A stretch of 24,433 nt of DNA from CAYVXE01 sp964455375 (GTDB lineage: Bacteria; Zhuqueibacterota; Zhuqueibacteria; Oceanimicrobiales; Oceanimicrobiaceae): assembly GCA_964455375.1 (NCBI GenBank), contig CAYVXE010000064.1, forward strand, positions 1-24,433. Reading direction: 5' to 3'. Made by a program: the position numbers and the translations under genes. This document shows, one piece after another, positions 15,780 through 23,395 of the stretch. Within the stretch, counting starts at the first letter, position 1. Every line of letters starts with the position of its first letter. The notes under the pieces were generated by a model. The model did no database searches, was not told the DNA's origin, and saw only the letters and a program-made list of their open reading frames with translations.

Positions 15780-16022
15780 TCACGGACTTTCACAAATAAC
15801 TTTGACCATTTTTTTTGTTTGTGCTGAAACAGGCTTTTCGAGTTCGTAAGTTAGTATTTCATGATAGCTACGTAGTTCAAAATATTTCAAAAAGCAATGA
15901 TAGCAGTTTTTAATATGGTAAACATCTCTTGAATAATAAGAATCATACGATTTTTCGCCCTGTAAAACATAGCTTTCAATTTCGTCATCCCTAAGGCATC
16001 GATTTAGTCGGTTTCTTCTCAA
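15780..16022 (-). CDS. Small protein with HX3CX2C zinc motif, anti-sigma-factor-like (ZAS-like)
   Basis: A soluble protein of 80 residues with no membrane segment. Residues 36-43 (HIKNCYHC) form the H-x3-C-x2-C motif of zinc-binding anti-sigma domains, preceded by a short helix (DDEIESYVLQGE) that also fits the family. The remaining ~35 residues are a helix and tail with no recognised domain. The start is a TTG at 16022 with an AGGTGAG ribosome site about 7 nt upstream; no good ATG exists in frame. It lies 117 nt after the 386-aa gene and ends at a strong terminator. It could bind a sigma factor, perhaps the product of the upstream gene, but a different zinc-binding role is equally possible. 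Confidence 0.65.
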   Translation of the reverse strand: MRRNRLNRCLRDDEIESYVLQGEKSYDSYYSRDVYHIKNCYHCFLKYFELRSYHEILTYELEKPVSAQTKKMVKVICESP

Positions 16023-16066
16023 AATGGACTCACCTGAGCTAATTTTATAGATGTCGGTTTTTTTAC

Positions 16067-16095
16067 CTTAAGGAAATAGAACCTATTTTCTTAAG
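16067..16095. promoter_or_regulatory. Near-perfect inverted repeat between the 386-aa gene and the 80-aa gene
   Basis: CTTAAGGAAATAG (16067-16079), a 3-nt centre and CTATTTTCTTAAG (16083-16095): 13-bp arms with one mismatch. No T-run follows on either strand, so a terminator is unlikely. An operator for a dimeric regulator, or an RNA hairpin in the leader of the 80-aa gene, fits better. Confidence 0.5.
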
Positions 16096-16139
16096 TGATG
16101 TTTATATATACATACAAACCTCCAATTTTTCGGAAAAAA

Positions 16140-17300
16140 TTATAGCAACTCCATCAACGCTTCTCTGAACCACTTTTTAATCAGTTTACCAAGATATTCA
16201 AAAATAGTTCTCTCTTGTGTGCGATACGCTTTTTGACTTAAGTTTGGCATATAGCGTCTCAGATGTTTGAAATAAGAGTCATACTTTTTACCCTGGCTAA
16301 TATCCTCTAAAATGTCGGCAAGCGCCCGATAATAAATATGACCCTTTTCTGTGGATATTTTATTTCCATTCACATACTGGCTCTGAATTTTATTTTTAAT
16401 TTTGCTCAGAACCATTTTTTTACGTTTTTCAATTTCCTTTAATTTTAGTTCATCTAAAGGTGATGTTTCCGATATTTGAGATGTCAGACGTTCACGCGCC
16501 ATTTCCAGGTTCGTTTGCCGCATAATCCTGGCCACCATGTCCAATGGTAAAAAATTCTGATAGCGCGGGTCGTTTTGGATAACGTGCAACATTTTTCGGA
16601 TACTCGCTGATACGGGGTCTTTCGGGCAGTACAGATTTAAGTACTCGCAACTCAGTGATTTCTCCGGAATTGAAGGCTGTGTTTTTCGCAAAAAAGAATA
16701 GCCTGAATCACCGTCCGTACCCATCATTTTTTTTGAAGCATAATCCTCATTAAGTGGAACCTCCTGTGGTGGTGCAGCCGTTTTTGGTTTTTCATTACCA
16801 TCAAAACCCAATGACATATAAATATATTCACGTCCCATTTCTTTGAATGAGTGAAAATCGGAAGCTGTTTTAACTGCGACTTTTATATTACGAACAATTT
16901 TTGCCCCTTCGGGGTCACGTTCTTTGAAAATTCGGGAAAGCTCCTGTTTTGTTTTCTTAATTACCAGTCGCCTCAGTAAAACCATCATTTCAACGTCCTC
17001 GAGATTCTCGATTTCGTCACAATTCTGAGAAAAATATTTTTTAAACTGAATGAATTCACCGTCTTCATTGCGCATGAACAATCCGGCCACACAATCCAGA
17101 GCGAGGTCTTCCAATTCTCCAAGGTTATTGCTGCGTTCCCACCGTATATGTTTACCAATGACCTCCTGGTATTTTAAGTAGCTCAAAGATATTTTTTGGA
17201 TGAGATTGACAAATTCCGTCAACTCTAATTCTTGATAGCTTCCACGGCAAATTGAAGCGACAAGGGTAGGCAGGTGTTTTGTTTTAACAAAGGCGTTCAT
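16140..17300 (-). CDS. Unrecognised 386-aa protein, possibly a divergent sigma-factor-like protein
   Basis: I do not recognise this protein with confidence. It is soluble, rich in helices and charged, with no signal peptide. Residues ~60-80 (ELEDLALDCVAGLF) resemble region 2 of sigma factors, followed by a Lys/Arg-rich helix (LLRRLVIKKTKQELSRIF). The C-terminal ~100 residues are again basic and helical (MPNLSQKAYRTQERTIFEYL could be a helix-turn-helix). The middle (~180-240) is poorly conserved in look and proline/lysine-rich. The ATG at 17300 has an AAAAGGAG site 5 nt upstream and is far better than the upstream candidate at 17378. The next gene encodes an anti-sigma-like zinc-motif protein, which is the main reason to consider a sigma role. 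Confidence 0.6.
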   Translation of the reverse strand: MNAFVKTKHLPTLVASICRGSYQELELTEFVNLIQKISLSYLKYQEVIGKHIRWERSNNLGELEDLALDCVAGLFMRNEDGEFIQFKKYFSQNCDEIENLEDVEMMVLLRRLVIKKTKQELSRIFKERDPEGAKIVRNIKVAVKTASDFHSFKEMGREYIYMSLGFDGNEKPKTAAPPQEVPLNEDYASKKMMGTDGDSGYSFLRKTQPSIPEKSLSCEYLNLYCPKDPVSASIRKMLHVIQNDPRYQNFLPLDMVARIMRQTNLEMARERLTSQISETSPLDELKLKEIEKRKKMVLSKIKNKIQSQYVNGNKISTEKGHIYYRALADILEDISQGKKYDSYFKHLRRYMPNLSQKAYRTQERTIFEYLGKLIKKWFREALMELL

Positions 17301-17472
17301 AAAGCTCCTTTTCCATTTTGGATGGTTCTTAAAATGTTTCTGTGAAAAGCAAAATCCATACCATATTGGGAAAGACACCCGATTTGCTACAAGTTACTAC
17401 CTGCGTTAAATAGTTATTATTTTTGATTTCAATAAAATAATTTATATGTTTTTGTGTATTGCTGAAACAAAT

Positions 17473-17487
17473 GTCTCACGCTGAGAC
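17473..17487. repeat. Short perfect inverted repeat upstream of the 386-aa gene
   Basis: GTCTCA-CGC-TGAGAC, 6-bp arms with a 3-nt loop, lies between the NtrC-type gene's terminator and the 386-aa gene. It may be a back-up terminator hairpin or an operator. The 262-nt spacer 17301-17562 otherwise shows only the terminator and AT-rich sequence, with no clear promoter. Confidence 0.35.
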
Positions 17488-17494
17488 TTATTTT

Positions 17495-17529
17495 AAACAA
17501 AAAAGCCACAGTAAATTTTACTGTAGCTT
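17495..17529 (-). terminator. Intrinsic terminator after the NtrC-type regulator gene
   Basis: On the minus strand AAGCTACAGTAA, a 3-nt loop and TTACTGTGGCTT pair over 12 bp with one mismatch, followed by TTTTGTTT. It lies about 34 nt after the stop at 17563. Confidence 0.8.
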
Positions 17530-17562
17530 GTGAAAAAAAGGTTGTAGGAATTATTTTTGATA

Positions 17563-18942
17563 CTATTTTACCATTGGCAATCCGTACTTCTTCGCTTTTC
17601 GATAAATAGTTGCTCTGCCAATACCGAGTTTTTTAGCCGTTTGGGAAATGTTGCCTTCACATTCTAAAAGTGCTTGCTTGAGCGCCTGTTCTTCCAGCTT
17701 TTCGATCCAATTGGAGAGTTTATTGTCGGATTCATAAATTTTCTTTTCACCAAGAGACCGTATTGACGCAGGTAAATCTCTTGCCCCGATTTCGGGAGGA
17801 GTCGCCAGCACGACCGCTCGCTCAATTGTATTCTCAAGCTCCCGAACATTTCCCGGCCAATGGTAGGCCATAAGCAACTCCAGCGCTTCCGGTGATATTT
17901 GCTCGATTTGTTTTCCTTCCTGAAGGGAATATTTGTTGAGAAAATGTGCCGCGATCAGCGGAATATCCTCTTTGCGCTCCCGCAATGGCGGCAATTTAAT
18001 GGGAAATACCGAAATGCGATAATATAAATCTTCCCTGAACTCGCCTTTCTTTACAGCATCTTCCAGATTTTTATTGGTCGCAGAAATGACTCTTGTATCG
18101 ATTTTTACCAATTCATTACCGCCGACCCGTTCAAATTCTCTTTCCTGGAGTACCCGCAGAACTTTGGCTTGCATGGCAGGCGTCATGTCGCCGATTTCAT
18201 CTAGAAAGACGGTACCGCCATCGGCGCTTTCAAATTTTCCCATTCTGCGTCCGGTTGCCCCGGTAAATGATCCTTTCTCGTGCCCAAACAATTCACTTTC
18301 CAGAAGTGTTTCAGGTAAGGCGCTGCAATTGACAGCGACGAATGATTTATCTGCACGTAGTTTACTGTGATAATGTATGGCTTTGGCAATAAGCTCTTTT
18401 CCGGTACCGCTTTCTCCTGTAATGAGAACTGTAACATTGCTGTTAACCACTTTTTCAATATTGCGGAAGACTTCCTGCATCACGCCGCTTTGACCAACAA
18501 TATTTTTAAACTGGTATTTGTTTTTCAGTTCTCTACGCAACTCGTCTACTTCTCGTTCCAGAGATGAACTCATCAGTGCATTTCTTACCGTAACTAACAA
18601 CCGCTCGCTGGCAAACGGTTTGGTGATAAAATCATGGGCACCGAGTTTCATGGATTCCACAGCTTTTTCAATGGTACCATGTGCAGACATCATGACCACT
18701 GGAACGAGCGGCTCTATTTCTTTGATGCGTTTTAGTGTTTCAATGCCATTAATTCCCGGCATTTGAATGTCCATAAGGACCAGATCCGGCATGGAGTCAC
18801 TTAAAGATTTCAAGCAGGATTCGCCATTACTGGCTGTACGGATTTCATAGATCTTTTCCTTCCGCAAATTTATTTCAATCATCTTACAAATATTTTTGTC
18901 ATCATCGACGACCAAAATAGATTGCTTTGGACTCTTATTCAA
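17563..18942 (-). CDS. NtrC-family sigma-54-dependent response regulator
   Basis: A protein of 459 residues with three standard parts. The receiver (1-120) is intact, with the acidic pair D13/D14, phospho-acceptor D58 (PDLVLMDIQMPG), Thr/Ser and Lys (DFITKPF). The AAA+ sigma-54 interaction domain (~145-375) has Walker A GESGTGKE, Walker B GGTVFLDEIGD, and the sigma-54 contact loop as GSFTGA rather than GAFTGA, a known variant. A Fis-type helix-turn-helix closes the protein (GNISQTAKKLGIGRATIYRK). When phosphorylated it should activate sigma-54 promoters. No partner histidine kinase is in the window, so it is an orphan here. The start is a TTG at 18942 with GGAG 7 nt upstream. In contrast to the nearby receivers, its phosphorylation site is normal. 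Confidence 0.95.
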   Translation of the reverse strand: MNKSPKQSILVVDDDKNICKMIEINLRKEKIYEIRTASNGESCLKSLSDSMPDLVLMDIQMPGINGIETLKRIKEIEPLVPVVMMSAHGTIEKAVESMKLGAHDFITKPFASERLLVTVRNALMSSSLEREVDELRRELKNKYQFKNIVGQSGVMQEVFRNIEKVVNSNVTVLITGESGTGKELIAKAIHYHSKLRADKSFVAVNCSALPETLLESELFGHEKGSFTGATGRRMGKFESADGGTVFLDEIGDMTPAMQAKVLRVLQEREFERVGGNELVKIDTRVISATNKNLEDAVKKGEFREDLYYRISVFPIKLPPLRERKEDIPLIAAHFLNKYSLQEGKQIEQISPEALELLMAYHWPGNVRELENTIERAVVLATPPEIGARDLPASIRSLGEKKIYESDNKLSNWIEKLEEQALKQALLECEGNISQTAKKLGIGRATIYRKAKKYGLPMVK

Positions 18943-19144
18943 AGTAAATCTCCAATGAATATTTAATTTAGGGAAATATTAGACACGTCACTTTTACAAT
19001 ACATCGCAAGAAAATACAAAATGTTGGTTTGATTTTCAAGGATTTTTCCAAAATATGATATTCCGCACCGTTCAAACGTCTATGGTCAATGCTTCCGATT
19101 TCATGGACAACTTGAAAAAAAGCACTGGATGTGATAAATGTATG

Positions 19145-20143
19145 TCAAACAAAAATTTTTCTTTGGGATTCATGAACCTGTTTTTCGATTTCATCCACCA
19201 CTTTTAAAACTTGCAAACCGTCATGAGCGTTAACGATGGGTTTTTCCTCTGAAATAATGGCCTGTACGAATGAGGTTAATTCTTTTTCTAAAGAATTAAA
19301 GGGGACAACCGGAATGTCATTCATTTCAAAATTTTTGTTATGCTCAAAAGAGAAGTTATCTTTATTATCCTTAGTCATGAATTGAGACAGAGATAATCCA
19401 TGTTTTTGCAAGGACATAGTTTTCAGCGTTTTTTGCAGGTAATCAATTGCGTACCAACGATCTTTTTGTAAACAATGCATCTTACGGAATTTGTTGTTTG
19501 CAATACGGCTGGCGGTAAAAATTGCGACCGTTCCATTTGCAAACCGAATCTCGGACCGGGCAAAATCGATTTCATTGTTGCATTCGGAATAACCGGATGC
19601 TTCAGTCTGAACAACCTCGCTTTTGACAATGTTTAAGACAATGTCCAAATCATGTATCATTAAATCCAAAATAACCGAAACATCCGTGCAACGTGCTTCG
19701 AAGGGTGATAAGCGTTGGCAGTTAATGAGCACCGGATTGGGGTGTTGAGCTTCAAAAGCGCAAAAAGCAGGGTTGAACCTTTCAATATGTCCTACTTGCA
19801 GTATCAGGTTCCGTTTTTCAGACAACCGTACCAAAGCCTTCGCTTCCCGCAAAGTAGCCGTCATCGGTTTTTCGAGAAAAACATGTGTGCCGTTATTGAG
19901 CGCTTGACTGGCAGTTTCGAAATGATGTTTTGTAGGTACGGCCACGACAAGTGCCTGGACCGTATCTAACAACTTATCCAGGTTTGCAAAAGCTCTTAAT
20001 TTGTATTTCTCGGAAATGCCGTGATTTCTGGCAGGTGATATATCGTATATTCCTTGAAAGTCAACACCGTTTAAGGCGTTCAGGATTTTACAATGATTTT
20101 CTCCGAAACGGCCGACACCTACCAGGCCAATTTTTATTTTCAA
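19145..20143 (-). CDS. Gfo/Idh/MocA family NAD(P)-dependent oxidoreductase
   Basis: A protein of 332 residues. The Rossmann motif is IGLVGVGRFGENH at the N terminus, and the family lysine lies in GTHVFLEKPM. The stretch VGHIERFNPAF is typical of members that act on UDP-sugars, such as the UDP-N-acetylglucosamine 3-dehydrogenase of lipid A biosynthesis, but no lipid A gene is next to it, so the substrate stays open. The start was set at the second TTG (20143): GGAG lies 7 nt upstream of it but only 1 nt from the first TTG (20149). It is divergent from the HEAT-cyclophilin gene. The ~200 nt between its stop and the NtrC-type gene show no clear terminator. Confidence 0.9.
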   Translation of the reverse strand: MKIKIGLVGVGRFGENHCKILNALNGVDFQGIYDISPARNHGISEKYKLRAFANLDKLLDTVQALVVAVPTKHHFETASQALNNGTHVFLEKPMTATLREAKALVRLSEKRNLILQVGHIERFNPAFCAFEAQHPNPVLINCQRLSPFEARCTDVSVILDLMIHDLDIVLNIVKSEVVQTEASGYSECNNEIDFARSEIRFANGTVAIFTASRIANNKFRKMHCLQKDRWYAIDYLQKTLKTMSLQKHGLSLSQFMTKDNKDNFSFEHNKNFEMNDIPVVPFNSLEKELTSFVQAIISEEKPIVNAHDGLQVLKVVDEIEKQVHESQRKIFV

Positions 20144-20172
20144 GCACAAGCTCCAAATAAAGTTTAAATTTT

Positions 20173-20201
20173 AACATAGGATAAATTTTTATGATAAACA
20201 A
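20173..20201 (-). promoter_or_regulatory. Possible promoter for the Gfo/Idh/MocA gene
   Basis: On the minus strand TTGTTT, a 17-nt spacer and TATGTT, about 30 nt upstream of the TTG start. Both boxes are imperfect, so this is a weak call. Confidence 0.35.
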
Positions 20202-20241
20202 AAGGTTTTTATGGAAAATGTCAGATTTTCCAGCGGATTGC

Positions 20242-20271
20242 TTGACATTCATCTATGTTAAATTGTATATT
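20242..20271 (+). promoter_or_regulatory. Promoter of the HEAT-cyclophilin gene, predicting a leaderless mRNA
   Basis: TTGACA (20242-20247), an 18-nt spacer and TATATT (20266-20271). The ATG follows only 7 nt after the -10 box, so transcription should start at or next to the start codon. There is no ribosome site before this ATG. Confidence 0.65.
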
Positions 20272-20278
20272 TTAAATC

Positions 20279-22270
20279 ATGAAAAGCATTATTATCACAC
20301 TTCTTTTAGCAGTGTTTGTTTTTGGTTGTACAAAAAACAAAAAACAATTTGAAAACATATTACGCATTGAAGACTCCCGCACAGACTGTTCACAATTAAA
20401 GCCGTATGTTGAACATCCGGAGCCAAAAATTCGTGCCAGGGCTGTTCAGGCTATTGGCAAAATGCAAGACCGCCGGTGTTATGACCTGCTGGTAAAAGCG
20501 TTGACAGATTTAAACCATAATGTTCGACGGGAGGCTGTTTTTGCTTTGGGACAAATGGCGGATTCCTCGGCTGAAAGCGTGCTCACCGGACGGTTGCAGG
20601 CTAAAGAAATAGAGCCCATTAAGGTTCGTATCATTGAAGCACTGGGTAAAATTGGTACGAAAAAATCCATTCCGACACTTATTCAATATTTTAAATCGAG
20701 CAGTGCAGAATTGCGTGCTGAAGCAGCTTTATCAACAGCCCGCATGGCTTTGCGAAAGATTACCAACAAGGCACTAACTGATTCCGTTGTCATTTTGTTG
20801 GATGATGACGACAAAAATGTTCGCTGGAAAGCGGCGTATGCACTCATGCGAATCGGCGGTGATTTACCCGTAAAAAAATTAATTCATGTGTTAGGAGATG
20901 ATGAACCGTTAGTTCGCATGTACGCTGCCGAAGCACTGGGGAAAACCAAAAATTTATCCGTTTTGGAAGTCTTGGCTCGTCGGTTGCAAAAAGACCAAGA
21001 TTGGCGCGTACGGGTTAAAGCAGTCAATGCTTTGAGTCATTTTCCTCTGACAAAAGTGGCAAACTATTTGGTGCTTTTCAATCAAAAAGGGCATGTTCGA
21101 ACAGCTATCATTCAGGCAATCGGTGCAAGTGCAAAACTCGAATCGGGACATTTCCGTAAAAACAGTCGGGAATTGAATCTTGGCAAATTGCAATTGGAAC
21201 AGGTCCTGTTTCCCGAAACGTCTGACCTTAAACCTCCTGCTCATGAAATCGGTTTTGCTCTGATATCCTATGGCCAATTACTCGGGGAAGCTGCAGTCGA
21301 CGACATCGAAAAATATATCAATGATGCAAATGACAAAATTCGGGCACGGGCAATGACCGCCCTCGCCGATACACACTCACGAGAAGCATTAAGCGTTTTT
21401 GAATCCTATTATGGCAACGCACCGTCCGTGGTTAAAATCGCTATTCTCAATGCACTGCCAAAGCTAAATAACTTTTCTCAATCTCAGAAAATCTACCTTC
21501 GGGCATTGGATGAAAACGATCAGGTTCTGGTGGCGTTAGCTGCGGAAGGACTTAGCAAGGATTCATTAAGAAACCGTGTTCATGTTCCAAAGATCATCGA
21601 GGCGTATCAAAAATTAGCCAAACCGGTCGATGCGGAATCTGCTCTCATGATCATTGCAGCATTGGCAAAATTTAGGGATGAGAAGGCGATTCCGTTTTTA
21701 GAAGGTGTTCTGACGATGCCGGACAAAGTTGTATCCAGGGCGGTAGCCAACGCTTTACATGAGATTAGCGGCAACGATTATTCAAATAAAGTGGTGCGTG
21801 CTACCGCCGGTAATTCCATCGACTATGCAGAAATATTGAAATTTGAACATGCCTCAGCCATCATTAAAACCAAATACGGAAATATCAAGATCAAACTGTT
21901 CACCGATGACGCACCCCTCACCGTGTTGAATTTCGTGAAATTGGCCAAAGGCGGTTTTTACAACGGTTTAACCTTTCATCGGGTTGTTCCTGATTTTGTC
22001 ATTCAGGGCGGTGACCCGCGCGGGGACTCCTGGGGTTCGCCAGGTTATTCTATCCGGTCTGAGTTTAATTTACAGCCGTATCGCACCGGTACCGTCGGGA
22101 TGGCCAGCGCCGGCAAAGATACAGAGGGCTGCCAATTTTTTATTACGCACTCACCGCAGCCGCACCTGGACGGACGGTACACGGTCTTCGGACAGGTAAT
22201 GTCTGATATGGCGGCGGTGAACGCCATTCAGGAAGACGATATCATACAATATATCAAAATCGAAAATTAG
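20279..22270 (+). CDS. HEAT-repeat lipoprotein with C-terminal cyclophilin-type peptidyl-prolyl isomerase
   Basis: A protein of 663 residues. It starts with a lipoprotein signal (MKSIIITLLLAVFVFGC, lipobox cysteine C17), so it should be anchored in a membrane facing the periplasm. Residues ~40-500 are a solenoid of HEAT-like repeats (units such as VRWKAAYALMRIGG and VRREAVFALGQMAD). Residues ~515-663 are a cyclophilin domain with the active-site segment FHRVVPDFVIQGGDP and GMASAGKDTEGCQFFIT. Cyclophilins speed proline cis-trans isomerisation in protein folding; the HEAT part probably binds client proteins. It is a long form; plain bacterial cyclophilins are ~160-200 residues. The following lipoprotein gene starts 68 nt downstream. 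Confidence 0.92.
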   Translation: MKSIIITLLLAVFVFGCTKNKKQFENILRIEDSRTDCSQLKPYVEHPEPKIRARAVQAIGKMQDRRCYDLLVKALTDLNHNVRREAVFALGQMADSSAESVLTGRLQAKEIEPIKVRIIEALGKIGTKKSIPTLIQYFKSSSAELRAEAALSTARMALRKITNKALTDSVVILLDDDDKNVRWKAAYALMRIGGDLPVKKLIHVLGDDEPLVRMYAAEALGKTKNLSVLEVLARRLQKDQDWRVRVKAVNALSHFPLTKVANYLVLFNQKGHVRTAIIQAIGASAKLESGHFRKNSRELNLGKLQLEQVLFPETSDLKPPAHEIGFALISYGQLLGEAAVDDIEKYINDANDKIRARAMTALADTHSREALSVFESYYGNAPSVVKIAILNALPKLNNFSQSQKIYLRALDENDQVLVALAAEGLSKDSLRNRVHVPKIIEAYQKLAKPVDAESALMIIAALAKFRDEKAIPFLEGVLTMPDKVVSRAVANALHEISGNDYSNKVVRATAGNSIDYAEILKFEHASAIIKTKYGNIKIKLFTDDAPLTVLNFVKLAKGGFYNGLTFHRVVPDFVIQGGDPRGDSWGSPGYSIRSEFNLQPYRTGTVGMASAGKDTEGCQFFITHSPQPHLDGRYTVFGQVMSDMAAVNAIQEDDIIQYIKIEN

Positions 22271-22338
22271 TTATCACAATGAATCCCTGAATGGAGAAAC
22301 AAAAAATAGCAAATTTCGTCATTTATGGAGGGAATAGC

Positions 22339-22994
22339 ATGAAGAAAATATTCATTTTCTATATATATTGTTTTATTTTTTTTGCATCGCTGGCATGTCA
22401 GTCTAACAGCAGTCAAGAAAAAGTAAGCCGGACAAACGGGTTTGACGCTGGAAAATCTGACCCCAAAGCCATCGAAATTGTTGATGCAATGCAAGAGGCG
22501 CTGGGCATGCCCGACCATTGGCGGCAAGCCCGCTATTTCAGTTATCACTGGATTGTTTCCAAAGATGGACAAACCCTGGTGGACCATCGGCATGACTGGG
22601 ACCGTTTTACCAATCGTTACCGTTTGGAAGGGACTAACCGGCACGGGCAGCATTTTGTTGCGCTCTTTAACACCCAAACGAAAACGGGCGACGTTTATTT
22701 AGACGGAGAAAAAGTCACGGTGGATTCCACGAAACAGAAGATCATCGAGAATTCTTATGGCAGTTTTATAAATGACAGCTACTGGCTGATTATGCCATAT
22801 AAATTGAAAGAACCGGGCGTTGTCTTGAAATATGATGGCCAAAAGAACATCGACGGGAAATTGTTCGATGTGGTAAAAGTGACCTTTGAAAGCGTTGGTT
22901 TGACGCCACAGGATACATATTGGGCCTACATCGATCCGGAAGATCATTTCATGAAAAAATGGGATTTCTTTTTGCAAGGCTGGCCGGCCGAGCA
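22339..22994 (+). CDS. DUF6503-like lipoprotein, 3' end lost in gap
   Basis: At least 218 residues, incomplete at the C terminus because of the gap. The ATG at 22339 has a GGAGGG site 7 nt upstream; an in-frame ATG at 22291 would put 16 charged residues before the signal peptide and is unlikely. The N terminus (MKKIFIFYIYCFIFFASLAC) is a lipoprotein signal with a slightly atypical lipobox. The body has the look of the DUF6503 family of Bacteroidota-type lipoproteins: HWRQARYFSYHWIVS, DWDRFTNRYRLEG and DTYWAYIDPEDHFMKKWDFF. No function is established. It is likely surface- or periplasm-exposed, and may be co-transcribed with the HEAT-cyclophilin gene. Confidence 0.75.
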
Positions 22995-23094
22995 NNNNNN
23001 NNNNNNNNNNNNNNNNNNNNNNNNNNNNNNNNNNNNNNNNNNNNNNNNNNNNNNNNNNNNNNNNNNNNNNNNNNNNNNNNNNNNNNNNNNNNNN
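22995..23094. other. Assembly gap (100 N)
   Basis: Exactly 100 N. The end of the DUF6503-like gene and the start of the RidA gene are hidden here; a full RidA needs ~50 more residues, so the true gap is probably larger than 100 nt or contains more sequence. Confidence 0.97.
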
Positions 23095-23321
23095 CCAATA
23101 TTCAAACCGCATTGAAAGATGCAGGTGCAAACCTGAAAGATGTCGTTCGAACGCGAATTTATGTGACCAATATCGATGATTGGGAAAAAATCGGGCGCGT
23201 GCATGGAGATTTTTTTCGGGACATCCGGCCGGCGACCACCATGGTTGAAGTCAGCAAACTTATTTTGCCGGAAATACTCGTTGAAATAGAGGCGGATGCG
23301 TTTGTAGAAACGAATCCATAG
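23095..23321 (+). CDS. RidA/YjgF family protein, C-terminal part only
   Basis: Partial: ~74 residues, starting in the gap, reading frame from 23097, stop TAG at 23319-23321. The C-terminal RidA hallmarks are present: NIQTALKDAGANLKDVVRTR, then RPATTMVEVSKLILPEILVE with the conserved Arg, Thr and Glu (IEADAF). RidA proteins deaminate reactive enamine/imine intermediates such as 2-aminoacrylate made by PLP enzymes. A link to the PLP transsulfuration enzymes elsewhere in the window is possible but only suggestive. It is followed 74 nt later by the saccharopine-dehydrogenase-like gene on the same strand. Confidence 0.9.
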
Positions 23322-23395
23322 CGCCACGAAGCTGCAAACATAAAGGGACATAGATTTTACTGTAATAAGCGTTATTTCAAATTCAGGGGAACAGT

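Noticed and set aside
17301..17378. N-terminal extension of the 386-aa protein by 26 residues
   Set aside because: The strong AAAAGGAG site lies directly before the ATG at 17300, inside this extension.
18943..19144. Small gene or terminator in the 202-nt spacer before the NtrC-type gene
   Set aside because: I see no stable hairpin with a T-run and no open frame with a ribosome site; the spacer probably holds only the regulator's promoter, which I could not place.
20954..21277. A 107-codon open frame on the minus strand
   Set aside because: It is antisense to the HEAT repeats and shows no domain or ribosome site.
22291..22338. N-terminal extension of the DUF6503-like lipoprotein by 16 residues
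   Set aside because: It would bury the signal peptide; the GGAGGG site precedes the ATG at 22339.
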